Below, in pieces: positions 1 to 9,193 of a stretch of 64,000 bases of DNA. The stretch is from NCBI GenBank assembly GCA_038025085.1, contig CM076153.1:6293501-6357500 (forward strand). Direction: 5' to 3'. The stretch is from Tetragonia tetragonoides (lineage: Eukaryota > Streptophyta > Magnoliopsida > Caryophyllales > Aizoaceae). Below the pieces are notes generated by a model that saw nothing but the letters and a program-made list of their open reading frames with translations, did not search any database and was not told the origin of the DNA. Each line of letters begins with the position of its first letter. The stretch's first letter is position 1. A program made the translations under genes and the position numbers.

Positions 1-462
1 CTTTTTGGCTGATCATGGGAAAGAGATTTGGATAGGGATAAAGTTAAATGCTGGCCTCATGACTCCAGATTTCATGAAAGGGCCGGGTGACCTCATTCGG
101 TGTGAGAACACACTTGGTATGTCATAAGCCTGACTGTAACAGTAAAAACAAAAAGAAGCCTAAAATTATACTTCAGTTTTGAAGTAAAACATGGAAGCAA
201 TGACTGCTCCATCATTGAATCATAGGCAAAAGGATGATACGCTACCAAACCATTCCTAGACCATATTGTCTATCAGAAGCGCGACCACAACTTTAAGCTA
301 TGAAAAACAGATTAACAATATGCTCACACAAAAGCCGACAACAAAGCTCTAAGTTATACTAATAAATGGGGGCTTGTTTCGTCACAGCAATCATCTATAA
401 GACTAACCAATACAAATTAGGCTGAAAGCAAAGATCGAAGAACAGTTCAACGGAAACCCTAC
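1..462. other. Intron of the glycolate oxidase gene, left edge
   Basis: This stretch follows the splice donor of the second coding exon of the minus-strand glycolate oxidase gene, and the third coding exon is not seen, so it should be intron. On the plus strand a frame stays open from base 2 to a TAA at 125-127 (41 codons, containing IWIGIKLNAGLMTPDF). Its composition looks coding-like, but I do not recognise it. It may be a captured exon end or chance. Confidence 0.4.
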
Positions 463-847
463 CTTCAGGGTGTGCCATCTTCTGAAAAGCAGTTGGGGCA
501 ATCATGATAGGCATTGAAATCTTGAATCCTAAGACAGATGTGGTCAAGTCGATATTGGTTACATCGATAAGAATACGTGGGCGAAACCTGTTTCAATGAT
601 ACTTCCCGTTACTACAAAATGCATAGCATACATGGGCAAAGGACACATAGACAGTCCAATGTGATCAGATCAATAACAATTGCATACTGTATAGCTAAAA
701 AAAGGCTTACAGGATCCTGGAGAAAGCGTTTCGGTTTTCAGCCAGAGTCCACTGGTCCTCTGCTCCTGATGCATAGTAGTCATACGCCATCTTAGGCAAT
801 TTCTGCTTTGCAATGGCCTCATACTCGTTGACGTTGGTAATCTCCAT
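463..847 (-). CDS. GOX: Peroxisomal glycolate oxidase ((S)-2-hydroxy-acid oxidase), first two coding exons, partial
   Basis: Glycolate oxidase is an FMN enzyme of photorespiration. In the peroxisome it oxidises glycolate to glyoxylate and makes hydrogen peroxide. Coding exon 1 is 711-847, starting at the ATG at 845-847 ([16 protein letters not shown]), and holds the family hallmark [18 protein letters not shown]. Its donor GTAAGC lies at 710-705. Coding exon 2 is 463-587 and encodes [12 protein letters not shown] and [18 protein letters not shown], ending in phase 1 at donor GTAGGG. The two exons join in phase (CT+G). The rest of the gene, about 280 residues including the FMN- and substrate-binding residues of the barrel, lies beyond base 1. 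The reading frame is intact in what is visible. The residue pattern is diagnostic for plant GOX/GLO. Which paralogue it is cannot be told from 87 residues. Confidence 0.93.
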
Positions 848-1500
848 CTTCACCTAAACGGATAGTATTCCCCTAAAAATGCCTACAAATAAAGTATAAC
901 CATCAAATTCAACCATCAATAAACCCTTTTAAGAATAGGGCCAATAAAGCAGACGTAAGCTACTATGACACAAGCCAAACAAACAGATTGATCAAAATAT
1001 GTTTTGGTAAATCAAATATGCAAATTCTACTGATGGGTATGATGAAGTTCAACAAATCAACAACAACAACAACAACAACAACAAAAAAAAAAAAAAAAAA
1101 AAAAAAAAAGAAAAAAAAGAATTTGTCACCAAGAAACTGAGTGCAGAAATGGGCCAACCATGATTAAAGTCATATACTGATGTGCATAAATGATTCTTAT
1201 AAAAAAAAAAGGAAAATGAAAACCTTAACCAAATCAAAACCATCATTGCCTGTTGCCATATGGTCTACGGTAGATCAACATACAAGTACCCTTGCCCCAA
1301 TTGAGTAAAAGAGGTTACTTTCACAAAACCAAAGATACCCACTTGAAAAATCAACCAAAACAAAACCAAAGACACCCACTTTTTGAAAATCAATCAAAAT
1401 TAAACCTTGTTGAAATCAAATCACCACTAGATTAGAGTGAAAGTTAATAGAGTAGAAAAGCTAACCTTTTTTCTGCTTCTGGGCACCCAAGTTCTCTGGG
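848..1500 (-). other. 5' UTR and 5' UTR intron of glycolate oxidase
   Basis: Only six bases (848-853) lie between the ATG and a good acceptor (TTTAG at 858-854). A matching donor (AAG then GTTAGC) ends a putative leader exon at 1466. The implied 5' UTR intron 854-1465 contains the CAA/A-rich microsatellite. The transcription start is not defined by an obvious TATA box. Confidence 0.5.
1058..1118. repeat. (CAA)n plus poly-A simple repeat
   Basis: About seven CAA units run into an A tract of about 27 bases. It sits inside the putative 5' UTR intron of the glycolate oxidase gene. Confidence 0.9.
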
Positions 1501-1549
1501 GAGTGAGAGCACACCCAGAGAAGACAATGAGGAGAGAGAATTATTAAGA

Positions 1550-2265
1550 ATACACTTTGCACCAAAGAGAAAGAAATAGAGGGCAGAGCAGAACTGAGAG
1601 TGCTAAGTAGTAGAGAAAACAAAATGTGATTGGTCTAAGAAAAAGACAAAATATAGATGAGGATGAGAAATTGGAAGGTGAGAATTTGAAGCAAAATCCC
1701 AAACAAAGAAACTGAGTGCCCCTCATCCACAAAAGCCAATGTGTGTTTGAGAGTTTTTCAACTTCAAATATTATCAAAATTCTGTGATACCCAAAAGGAT
1801 AATTCAATTAAATATCCAAAAGAAAATACTAATTATTTGTAGGGATGGATGAAGAAAACTACAAATCAATTTTTTCTCTCACTTCTGTCCTTCTCTTTCC
1901 TCCCTAGTCCCTCCACCTTTAAAGTTTGGAGGGGCAGTGCAGAACAAGACATCACATGACAGGACAATATATACTTAATGGTGGAATTTAATTTTATTTT
2001 TCTTTGTTTATTTTCCTCATTTTTGTGAGAAAAAATTGCTTTATTCTGTTTTGTGACCCATATTTTTGTATGGGCAGTTGGCCAAGTTGGTTAGGCCACT
2101 AATTGAAACCCATGCAAATCCCTAGGAAAGGTAGTCTAAATTAATGGTAGTGACATTTTAGGTGCAGGAAAAGAGGGATGCACTCAAGAAAAGTGGAGTG
2201 ATTGGTGATGTACTAGTGTTCAATTAAGTAAGCTCGTGACTCCAACCTCCTTCCCTGATATACTA
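1550..2265. other. Upstream region of GOX; tRNA-like SINE trace
   Basis: No gene is seen here. At about 2074-2130 the sequence GGCCAAGTTGGTTAGGCC resembles a tRNA A box, and CATGCAAATCCCT 35 bases further resembles a B box. This suggests an old tRNA-derived SINE, but no target duplication was found. Confidence 0.35.
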
Positions 2266-2562
2266 AGGGGCCGTTTGGTTGGGGGTAATAATTAAGGGAG
2301 TAATGGAATAAATTTGTAGGCTAAAATAGTAATGTAAAGTGATGATGAGGGTCATGATTAAAGGGGGTAATGGAGAAAAGGAAGAAAAATGGGGAAATAT
2401 CATTACCCTATGGGGAGGTGGGTTTCAATTATCCCTCAAATGGGGATAATCATTACCCTCCTTCTCACAAAATCTAACCCCCACTACCTCACATACCTCC
2501 CATTTTAGCCTAAAAATCCATTCTATTACCCCTTAATCATTACCCCCAACCAAACGGCCCCT
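2266..2562. mobile_element. MITE with perfect 24-bp terminal inverted repeats
   Basis: The left end AGGGGCCGTTTGGTTGGGGG plus TAAT is repeated exactly, inverted, at the right end. Weaker inverted similarity continues inward for about 30 more bases (including TAGGCTAAAAT on both sides). At 297 bp it is too short to code. The GGGGCCGTTTGGTT terminus is common among plant hAT/PIF-type MITEs. No convincing target duplication is visible, so the superfamily stays open. Confidence 0.85.
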
Positions 2563-2639
2563 AGGAGTATTTGTTAATAGAGAATTCAAACTTACATGGA
2601 TGACAAATTATTGGGTACAATTGTAACATGTTTAACCAA

Positions 2640-2790
2640 TAAGTGTTTGGTATGAGTGGTTCAACACTCTCATCATTAAGTACGGTCGAGGGTTTGAATC
2701 TTGTAAATGAAGAAATTACTTACTGAAAGCACTTTATTCTTCGTGGGCTGATCCGATGCGAACAAGATTAGTCTAAGATTATTGTATAAC
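2640..2790 (+). mobile_element. tRNA-derived SINE-like sequence
   Basis: GGTATGAGTGGTTCAAC resembles a Pol III A box and GGGTTTGAATCTT a B box, about 35 bases apart, as in tRNA-derived plant SINEs. It ends just before the MULE insertion. Boundaries are uncertain. Confidence 0.4.
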
Positions 2791-2817
2791 AGTATACAAT
2801 ATGTTAATATAACATGT

Positions 2818-2826
2818 TTGAATATG
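2818..2826. repeat. Left target-site duplication of the MULE
   Basis: TTGAATATG here matches TTGAATATT at 9185-9193 with one mismatch. A 9-bp duplication is the hallmark of Mutator-superfamily insertion. Confidence 0.8.
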
Positions 2827-2890
2827 GGTGTTACTAAATGCCGCCCCTAAATTACTAGGTACCGCCCCCCAAAATTCCAATTTTGCCCTT
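2827..2890 (+). repeat. Left terminal inverted repeat of the MULE
   Basis: Blocks such as CTAAATGCCGCCCC, CCGCCCCCC and TTCCAATTTTGCCCT recur inverted at 9121-9184 with small changes, over about 60 bases. Beyond it both ends continue in a CT-rich tract containing ACTCATCCTCTC. Confidence 0.85.
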
Positions 2891-3102
2891 TTTTAATTTT
2901 TCACTCATCCTCTCCCTCTCTCCCTCTCTAACTCTCACACCACTTCTCTCCCACTCTACCACCCACTCTCATACCCAACCTTCATCAACATTCACTCAAG
3001 CAACCCGCGGATGTCTGCCGGCGATCAAGAAGTGACGTCGACGGTGGCGGAGGTAAAATTAATTTTTTTGCGCATTTTTTTTGCACGGTCGTCTTAGATT
3101 TT

Positions 3103-3338
3103 CGACTCACCCTTGGGTGAGTCGTCTGCTACAGGCGAACCACCCAAGGGGAGTCGTCTGCTACAGGCGACCCACCCAAGGGGAGTCGTCTGTCGATCGC
3201 GACTCACCCTTGGGTGAGTCGTCCGCTACAGGCGACTCACCCTTGGGCGAGTCGAGATCAATAGACGACTCACCCTTGGGTTGGTCGCCTGTAGCAGACG
3301 ACTCACCCAAGGGTGAGTCGAGATCGACGACCGACAGA
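3103..3338. repeat. Palindromic minisatellite in intron 1 of the transposase gene
   Basis: Six to seven degenerate units of about 34 bases carry the palindrome CGACTCACCC-TT-GGGTGAGTCG (10-base arms, 2-base centre). Spacers GTCTGCTACAGGC and GCCTGTAGCAGAC also occur in inverse orientation, so the whole block can fold back on itself. Related units occur in the other gene's first intron at 8597-8790. Confidence 0.92.
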
Positions 3339-3348
3339 CACAAAAAAA

Positions 3349-3381
3349 AAAAATTATTATTATTATTTATTATTATTATTA

Positions 3382-3452
<71 letters not shown>
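3349..3452. repeat. (ATT)n microsatellite
   Basis: About 33 ATT units, slightly interrupted, lie between the minisatellite and the acceptor of intron 1. The mirror tract is at 8387-8587. Confidence 0.97.
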
Positions 3453-3453
<1 letters not shown>

Positions 3454-3690
3454 TATTGTTTGAATTTAAGATTAAGCTAACATTGTTTTCGTTGTTTTCG
3501 TTAGATTCCTTTGGAGCGGTTCGGTGGTGATGGTGTTGATTACAGTACGCATTTCGTCACTGATGAGTTATTTGATAGTGATACAGATGCAATTAATTGG
3601 GCAAAACAAATTGCACTTACTATCGGGTTTGAGTTGATAATTTCGTCACACAAGAAGAGTGGAAGCGTAAAATTGTTAAAATGCAATTGA

Positions 3691-5061
3691 GGTGAACGCT
3701 ACAGAGGGGAATTAAGAGACTTAGATACTGCTGCTCGGAAGAAATCGAAAACAAAGGCTTGTAAATGTACGTTCCAGTTGAGAGCTCGGCAAGTGTATGG
3801 GTCCAGTAGTTGGATGATTGTCACATTGCCTGAGACTAGGGGTACGCACAACCATGACTTTGCTGTGTATCCTGAGGGATATCGTCAGATGAGTGGTCTT
3901 AGTCCTGGGTCAAAGAAACTCGTTCGTGACATGACTTCGGCACAAACAAAGCCATGTGCTATCTTGGCCGCGATTAAGGAAAAATTTCCCGAGGACAATG
4001 CAACTAGACGGCATGTGTACAACCACAGAGATCGTATAAGGAAACTTGATTTTGAAGAGAGAGATGTCATTGGTCAGTTTCATCATTTAGCTGTGGCGAA
4101 TAAGTACGTACATTGGACAAGAGCCGACCGAGCTACTAATGAGGTAACTCACGTGTTCATGGCACACCCTACATCAATTCAGTTACTTCGGTCTTTTCGT
4201 TGGTTGATTGGCTTAGATTCCACGTACAAAACAAACAAGTATAAGATGCCGTTTGTTGAGATAGTGGGGATGACTCCAACCAATAAGAACTTCCTCATAG
4301 CTTATGCCATTATGAAGGATGAGACTCAGGCAAGCTATGCGTGGGTCTTAGATAAGTTGAGGATGCTTATTGGAAATGATGTACACCCAACAGCAATTGT
4401 GACCGATCGTGAGCTAGGGTTGATGACACCTATTAGAGAGATATTTCCCGAGAGTGCCCATTTGCTCTGTACATGGCACATTAACAAAGTCGTTGAAGAC
4501 AAAGTGTACAAACTTTGTGGAAAAGATAAGGCCGTCGCGCAGAGGTTCAAGAATGGGAGGTGGAAAATTATCATGGAAGCTTCCACAGAAGCTGCGTACG
4601 ATAGAGCAGTGCGTACGATGAAGGTTAGTTGGAGGACTTACCCTCACGTGATATCCTATGTAGAGGAGACCTGGCTGAGACACAAAGAGATGTTTGTGGC
4701 TGCGTGGACGAATAAGGTGCTACACCTTGGCAACACTACGACTTGCAGGGTGGAGAGTGCACATGCCGCGTTAAAACAGTGGTTGAACTCCTCAACTGGA
4801 GCTTTGGACAATGTTTGGAACAAGGTCAACAAGTCAATCGAGTCACAAATAACTGAGATCAAGTACACACTTGAAGAGTGCAGAAGACGAAGAAGTGTGG
4901 TGTACTCGGGTTTCCCATTCAACTATCTGACCGGGTATGTTTCCCATTACTGTTTACAAATATTATTGGCTGAGCTGAACAGGATGAGAGAATTGAGTCA
5001 CCAAGTATTTGATCGTTGCGGTTGTGTATTGAGATCCACTCATCAGATCCCGTGTGCGTGT
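3691..5061 (+). CDS. MULE transposase domain segment (open between the two stops)
   Basis: This 457-codon open segment holds the catalytic core. GLDSTYKTN (Asp at 4216-4218) and IVTDRELGLM (Asp at 4405-4407) give the two aspartates. LLCTWHINK is the conserved Cys-x2-His of MULE transposases. CRVESAHAALK (Glu at 4753-4755) is the likely catalytic glutamate. A SWIM-type cluster follows at RCGCVLRSTHQIPCAC, used by the family for DNA or protein binding in the nucleus. The first Met of this segment is not near its 5' end, so it is best read as part of the longer spliced gene. Confidence 0.88.
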
Positions 5062-5572
5062 TAGTTGAAAACGGCCACGGATACGGGCACGCCAATTAGC
5101 TTGAATAGTGTCCACAAATTTTGGCGAACACTCGTTATTAGTGATGCAGTGGAGATAGCTACGCTTGACATGACTGAGCATCCATCTGAGGACCATCGAT
5201 ACTTTCGGTCTCTGGTCGACGAGGTTAACTCAAGCGACCCGGCAGTTGTGCGCAACATATCTATCCTTATGAATGAGCAGCTTCATCCTGAGGAAGCGAG
5301 TTACGTCGAGCCGGAAGCGAACACGACAGTCAGAGGTCGACCGAGAGGGAGTTCCTCTACCAGACGTGATCCTAGTTCATGGGAGTACTCCCAGAGGGGT
5401 CGTGGTCGCCCTAGGTCATCCAGTTCGAGCCGCGGGCGTGGTCGTACCTCATCCTCATTGAGTAACTTCGTAAACAGTACTGGTATGAAAACCCATAATT
5501 TATTAACATGTACATAATGTTGTTACTTTTTGATAAGTACTATTATTGACTTTCTATTATATTGTCTTGCAG

Positions 5573-6195
5573 CTGGACACGCAATAGATATCACTGAATT
5601 CTATCATGTTAACAAAATTCCGGGAATCATCGTACCTTTCATTGAAGGATATCTCGATGTGCTTGGGGATGGTAATTGCGGTTTCCGTGTCATTGCGGAC
5701 TACATTTTCGGAGACCAAGAGCAATGGCGAGTGGCGAGAGTTTGCATTGCACACGAACTCTTAGCTAACCGAGCATTGTACGAAAACTTATACGTTGAAG
5801 GGGTCGACGCTGGTTACCGCCGTATTATGTGGGACGGAGGTGCGTGTAACGATGATCACTGGATGACAGTAATTGAGGATTTGTTCCCAATTGCCAACCT
5901 CTTCAATGCAGCGATTATGTTATTCGGATACGGCAGCGGAAGGGGGTTATATTCTTGTTACACAGTGCTACCGTTCCAAGCACCTTCGACTGCTACACGT
6001 CCAAGTAGGGAAATTGTCATGTGTCATTTAGGTGATTCGTATTCCCATTATATCCGTCTGGATTTAGCCTCAGATTTCCCTGTTCCTCCGATATGCGAAG
6101 CATGGTTTACTTTCCGTTCTGATAGTGTCGCTGGTTGGGAGCAAATGTATGTTACGCGAAGAGCACATTGGGATCGTTTAGCGAGGTCGACGTAA
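5573..6195 (+). CDS. OTU-like cysteine protease exon (3' exon of the transposase gene)
   Basis: This exon starts after a clear acceptor (GTCTTGCAG) and joins the transposase exon in phase (G+CT). It encodes an OTU fold. GDGNCGFRV holds the catalytic Asp and Cys (Cys at 5677-5679), and DSYSHYIRLDL holds the C-terminal His (6046-6048). OTU proteins typically cleave ubiquitin chains. Here the domain is encoded by a transposon, and its substrate is unknown. No stop interrupts the 207 codons up to the TAA at 6193-6195 (TCGACGTAA). An OTU domain fused behind a MULE transposase occurs in other plant MULE proteins, so the fusion is probably ancestral to this element. Confidence 0.88.
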
Positions 6196-6419
6196 TTGAA
6201 TGTTTTGCGTGATTGTTATACTTATATCATTGTCACATTTTTGTGTGATTGTTATATTTTGCATGTGGAGAGTGGTCGTGATTATTGGAGGTAAATAAAA
6301 CAACAAATTACAATAAACCAAAAAATGTAAATAAGAAACAACAAATTACAATAACACAAATAAATAATAACAATAACAATGAAACTCTTATAATAACAAA
6401 TTCATCTAGGGTCAATACA
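6196..6419. other. Spacer between the convergent MULE genes
   Basis: An AT-rich stretch of about 220 bases separates the stop codons of the two convergent genes. It should hold both 3' UTRs and polyadenylation signals. Confidence 0.6.
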
Positions 6420-8387
6420 TCATTTGGCAGCCCGCCAATCTCTCATATACTCGTCCATTTGGGATCGAGAACCTTCCGCTTGCTCCGCAGGAATCAAAGT
6501 AATGGCCTGCTCATGTAGGACGACTAGACGATTCACCCACTGCAAAAAAGTAACAATGAGTGTGAGTTCAGAGATATGTAATACGTAAAAAAAAAATATA
6601 TTTTAGTTTAGTTAATCACTTACATAATCGCTGTTGGATCGTGGAGGAATCACAGGTGCTGCAGCGTCACGTATCAGCCGAGGGTGGGAGTGAAGGTAGT
6701 ACCATGCGAGGTAGTCATCCGTACATGCTGTGGGATCTGACGTGGATGCCTGAAACCCATGGAGACCAAGAATGTAAAATCCCGGGAACATACGCCAAGC
6801 ATCAGATGAGATCCGTTCGGGGAAGACAACCTTGTACGAACGACTGCTCCATGACCTGATCGCTTTGACTGGCCTAAAGATCGGGGTTGGGATACTCTGT
6901 ACGTACCCGATTTGTCGTAAACAACGACCAGGCATGTACGGTTCGATAATATCCCGATACTGTAGCCACCCCATGAATACAGTCCTCGGTACAGATACTG
7001 CCGGGTTAGAACTGTACGGCAGCCACACCACCTACGTAGAAATGTTGAAAGTTACGGTGAAGTAAAAAAACATAGCAAACGACGAAATAAATCATGAACA
7101 CCGATAACTAAATGACGTACCTCTGTCGCTCGCAGATGATCCAAGCGTCTACGTAAGGAGTCCAGTCGACCCATGTCCTTGCCCTCAGCCAGGGCACTCC
7201 ATACGGACGCACGGGGAGCCTCGTCGTCCCCGACAACCATCCGCTCCCGATGAGGTCGGAAGCAGGGAAAGTACTCGTATATCCATGCCTGCAGGAGAGT
7301 TAGGCATCCGCAGATGCCCTGAGAATCCCCGCGACTAGCTATACCGAGCTGACGATATAGGAAGGCGAGGGCAGCAGATCCCCAAGAGAAGTCATGCACC
7401 GTATCGACACCGTCGTCCATCACCTCCATCACGCAGGAGGGTCTAATACGGTTACCACTCTTGTCGACAAACAAGGTGGATCCAATAAGTAACCACATCC
7501 AAGCTGTCGCCTGGATGTCATCTATTTGCTCACGGCAAAGCTCAAAAACCGACTCCGTGAGGACCGCACCGCCCTGCCAGTGGCTACACATCAGTTCTTC
7601 TGGGCTGATCCCGAGAACCTCCATGGCCGCCGTCTGCAGCTGCCCATCCCGTCCCTCATTGGAAACGAGCTCTCCGTCTACAGGAATCCGAAGAATATGC
7701 CATACATCGTGCAACATGATCGTCATCTCTCCGAACGGCATGTGGAACGAGTTCGTATCCGGCTGCCACCTTTCCACGAATGCAGATATCAGGGGGAAGT
7801 CAATATGTCTGAACATAATGTCTGCCAGGTGTGATAACCCAGTCCCCTCGATCTGGGCCCTCATCTCGGCCGACATCTCCGCTCGCCACTGACTCAGCCG
7901 CTGACAGACATTCCATCGGTTCTGACACTTCAAGAGACCCCTCATCTCTCCATTCCACATACGAGACGCTACGTGGCCCAGGAAGCTCGGTATGACGCTA
8001 TCATCCGCCGGCCCACCGGGCACAGGCTCTGTAACAAGCCACGTAGTGTTGTCCTCCGCTCTAGATCGTTTGCCAGTACTGGACGACCCAGTACTAACAA
8101 ACCTACCGCCTCTGCCCTTCACCACGCGCCAATCTGAGGATAATTCGACGCCAATCTGATCATCGTCTTGCTCACCGGAGTAGAACTCGCTAGTTGCGTA
8201 ATCGTCTTGCTTAGCAGTCATCTCCCTCATCCGAACTGCCTCTCTCTGTCTCCGTACAGAGGCATCAATCCCGCGCGTCCTCGTGTGACGCGGTCCTGAA
8301 CCAGCTAGTTCACTAAATAACCGAGGCACCGATTTACCGGCTCCTCCCATCTATCATTTCACATTTTTAATTAATTAAACAATAATC

Positions 8388-8431
<44 letters not shown>

Positions 8432-8433
8432 TA

Positions 8434-8471
<38 letters not shown>

Positions 8472-8505
8472 TAAACAATAAATAATAATAATAATAATAA
8501 CAATA

Positions 8506-8540
<35 letters not shown>

Positions 8541-8994
8541 TAAATAATAATAATAAAAAATAATAATAATAATAATAAATAATAATTTTTTTTTGTGTCG
8601 GTCGTCTGGTCTCAGACGACTCACCCTTGGGTGAGTCGCCTGAGACCGGCGACTCACCCAAGGGTGAGTCGTTTGCCGATCTCGACTCTCCCTTGGGTGA
8701 GTCGTCTGCGACCGACGACTACCCTTGGGCGAGTCGAGATCGGGAGACGACTCACCCTTGGGTGAGTCGAGATCGGCAGACGATCGACGCAAAAAAAAAA
8801 AAAAAAAAAAACACAACTTCAATTCATAACTTCACGATTCAATTCAAGGCAAAAAATATTCAATTCAAGGCAAAAAAAATTCAATTCAAACAAAAAAAAA
8901 AAAAAAAAATTCGAAAAGTTACCCCCCCGCGCCGTCGGTCGCCGCCTCCCTCGCCGTCGAAACCTCTGCCGCCGCTGCCGCTAGCACTTGACAT
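6420..8994 (-). CDS. Plant mobile domain (PMD, MAIN-like) protein encoded by the MULE, four exons, intact
   Basis: Exons on the minus strand are 8923-8994 (24 codons, Gly/Arg-rich start MSSASGSGGRG), 7121-8350, 6624-7031 and 6420-6539. Donors are GTAACT, GTACGT and GTAAGT, acceptors GATAG, TACGTAG and TTTGCAG. All junctions are phase 0, giving 609 residues with no internal stop. The PMD core is clear: FVERWQPDTNSFHMPFGEM then MLHDVWHILRIPVDGE, and later EVVWLPYSSNP across the second junction. PMD proteins include Arabidopsis MAIN and MAIL1, which act in the nucleus in TE silencing and gene expression. TE-borne PMD genes are known, with unknown function. If the first intron is not spliced, the start would be the ATG at 8348-8350, preceded by an in-frame TAG. 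The gene holds the position of mudrB in MuDR. Confidence 0.87.
8387..8587. repeat. (AAT)n microsatellite, mirror of 3349-3452
   Basis: Long interrupted AAT/ATT tract within the first intron of the PMD gene. Its outer edge (an A-run then GTGTCGGTCGTC) is the inverse of the edge of the left tract, which shows that the two are inverted copies. Confidence 0.95.
8597..8790. repeat. Palindromic minisatellite in intron 1 of the PMD gene
   Basis: Five to six units carry the same CGACTCACCC / GGGTGAGTCG palindrome as the left array, with different spacers (GATCTCGACTC, CTGAGACC). As on the left side, it lies between the short first exon and the ATT tract. Confidence 0.92.
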
Positions 8995-9042
8995 GGTCGT
9001 GGTGGTGGTGGTGGTGGTTGCCGGTGTGATGGTGTGGTGGTG

Positions 9043-9118
9043 AGGATGAGTGAGGAAGAGAGGATGAGTGAGAGTGAGTGAGGAAGAGAGGATGAGTGAG
9101 AGTGAGTGAGGAAGAGGG
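9043..9118. repeat. GA-rich subterminal tandem repeat of the MULE
   Basis: Copies of GATGAGTGAG and GTGAGTGAGGAAGAG are tandem here, just inside the right TIR and upstream of the PMD start. This may be promoter sequence of the PMD gene. Confidence 0.8.
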
Positions 9119-9120
9119 GT

Positions 9121-9184
9121 GAGGGTAAAATTGGAAATTGGGGGGGCGGTAGCTAGTAAAAAGGGGCGGTATTTAGCAATTCAC
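9121..9184 (-). repeat. Right terminal inverted repeat of the MULE
   Basis: Inverse of 2827-2890, with GGGGCGGTATTTAG and GGGGGCGGTAGCTAG blocks. The target duplication TTGAATATT follows directly at 9185-9193. Confidence 0.85.
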
Positions 9185-9193
9185 TTGAATATT

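Larger units (their letters stand above)
3011..6195 (+). pseudogene. MULE transposase fused to OTU cysteine protease, three exons, two in-frame stops
   Basis: Exons read as 3011-3052 (14 codons from an ATG in a GC-rich stretch), 3505-5482 and 5573-6195. Introns 3053-3504 and 5483-5572 have GT/AG ends and keep phase, giving an 880-residue frame. Order: an N-terminal Cys/His DNA-binding region (CKCTF, GTHNHDF), a MULE DDE domain, a SWIM-like Cys cluster, an Arg/Ser/Gly-rich linker, then an OTU domain. TGA at 3688-3690 (after LLKCN) and TAG at 5062-5064 (after QIPCAC) interrupt it in frame, with coding similarity continuing on both sides. The first fits a CGA-to-TGA deamination. Plant proteins of this type are often mislabelled PKS-NRPS hybrid synthetase in annotations. 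The gene is probably dead or yields only fragments, unless the stops are read through. Confidence 0.85.
2827..9184. mobile_element. Complete Mutator-like element (MULE), 6.36 kb, with transposase-OTU and PMD genes
   Basis: The element is bounded by inverted terminal repeats and a 9-bp target duplication with one mismatch. Inside are two convergent genes. One is a MURA-type transposase spliced to an OTU domain (plus strand, from the left end). The other is a plant mobile domain gene (minus strand, from the right end). Each end also carries an inverted, related block of palindromic minisatellite and (ATT)n repeat, so the inverted similarity reaches about 600 bp in from the left end and 800 bp from the right. 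The arrangement matches maize MuDR, where mudrA and mudrB start in opposite TIRs and converge. Here the second gene is PMD, unlike mudrB. The transposase has two in-frame stops, so this copy is probably not autonomous now. Confidence 0.9.

Noticed and set aside
3103..3338. CRISPR-like look of regularly spaced palindromic units
   Set aside because: Plant nuclear context, spacers repeated rather than unique, and no cas genes. It is a transposon minisatellite.
3081..3530. Open frames across the left minisatellite and (ATT)n tract
   Set aside because: They translate the palindromic repeat and end in a run of tyrosines. The region is better explained as intron 1 of the transposase gene.
6641..7892. 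Plus-strand frames opposite the PMD gene
   Set aside because: Shadows of the minus-strand PMD exons, which have domain motifs and matching splice sites.
8367..9043. Open frames across the right minisatellite and (AAT)n tract
   Set aside because: Repeat-derived proline/serine and isoleucine/tyrosine runs. The real coding part here is the short minus-strand exon 8923-8994.
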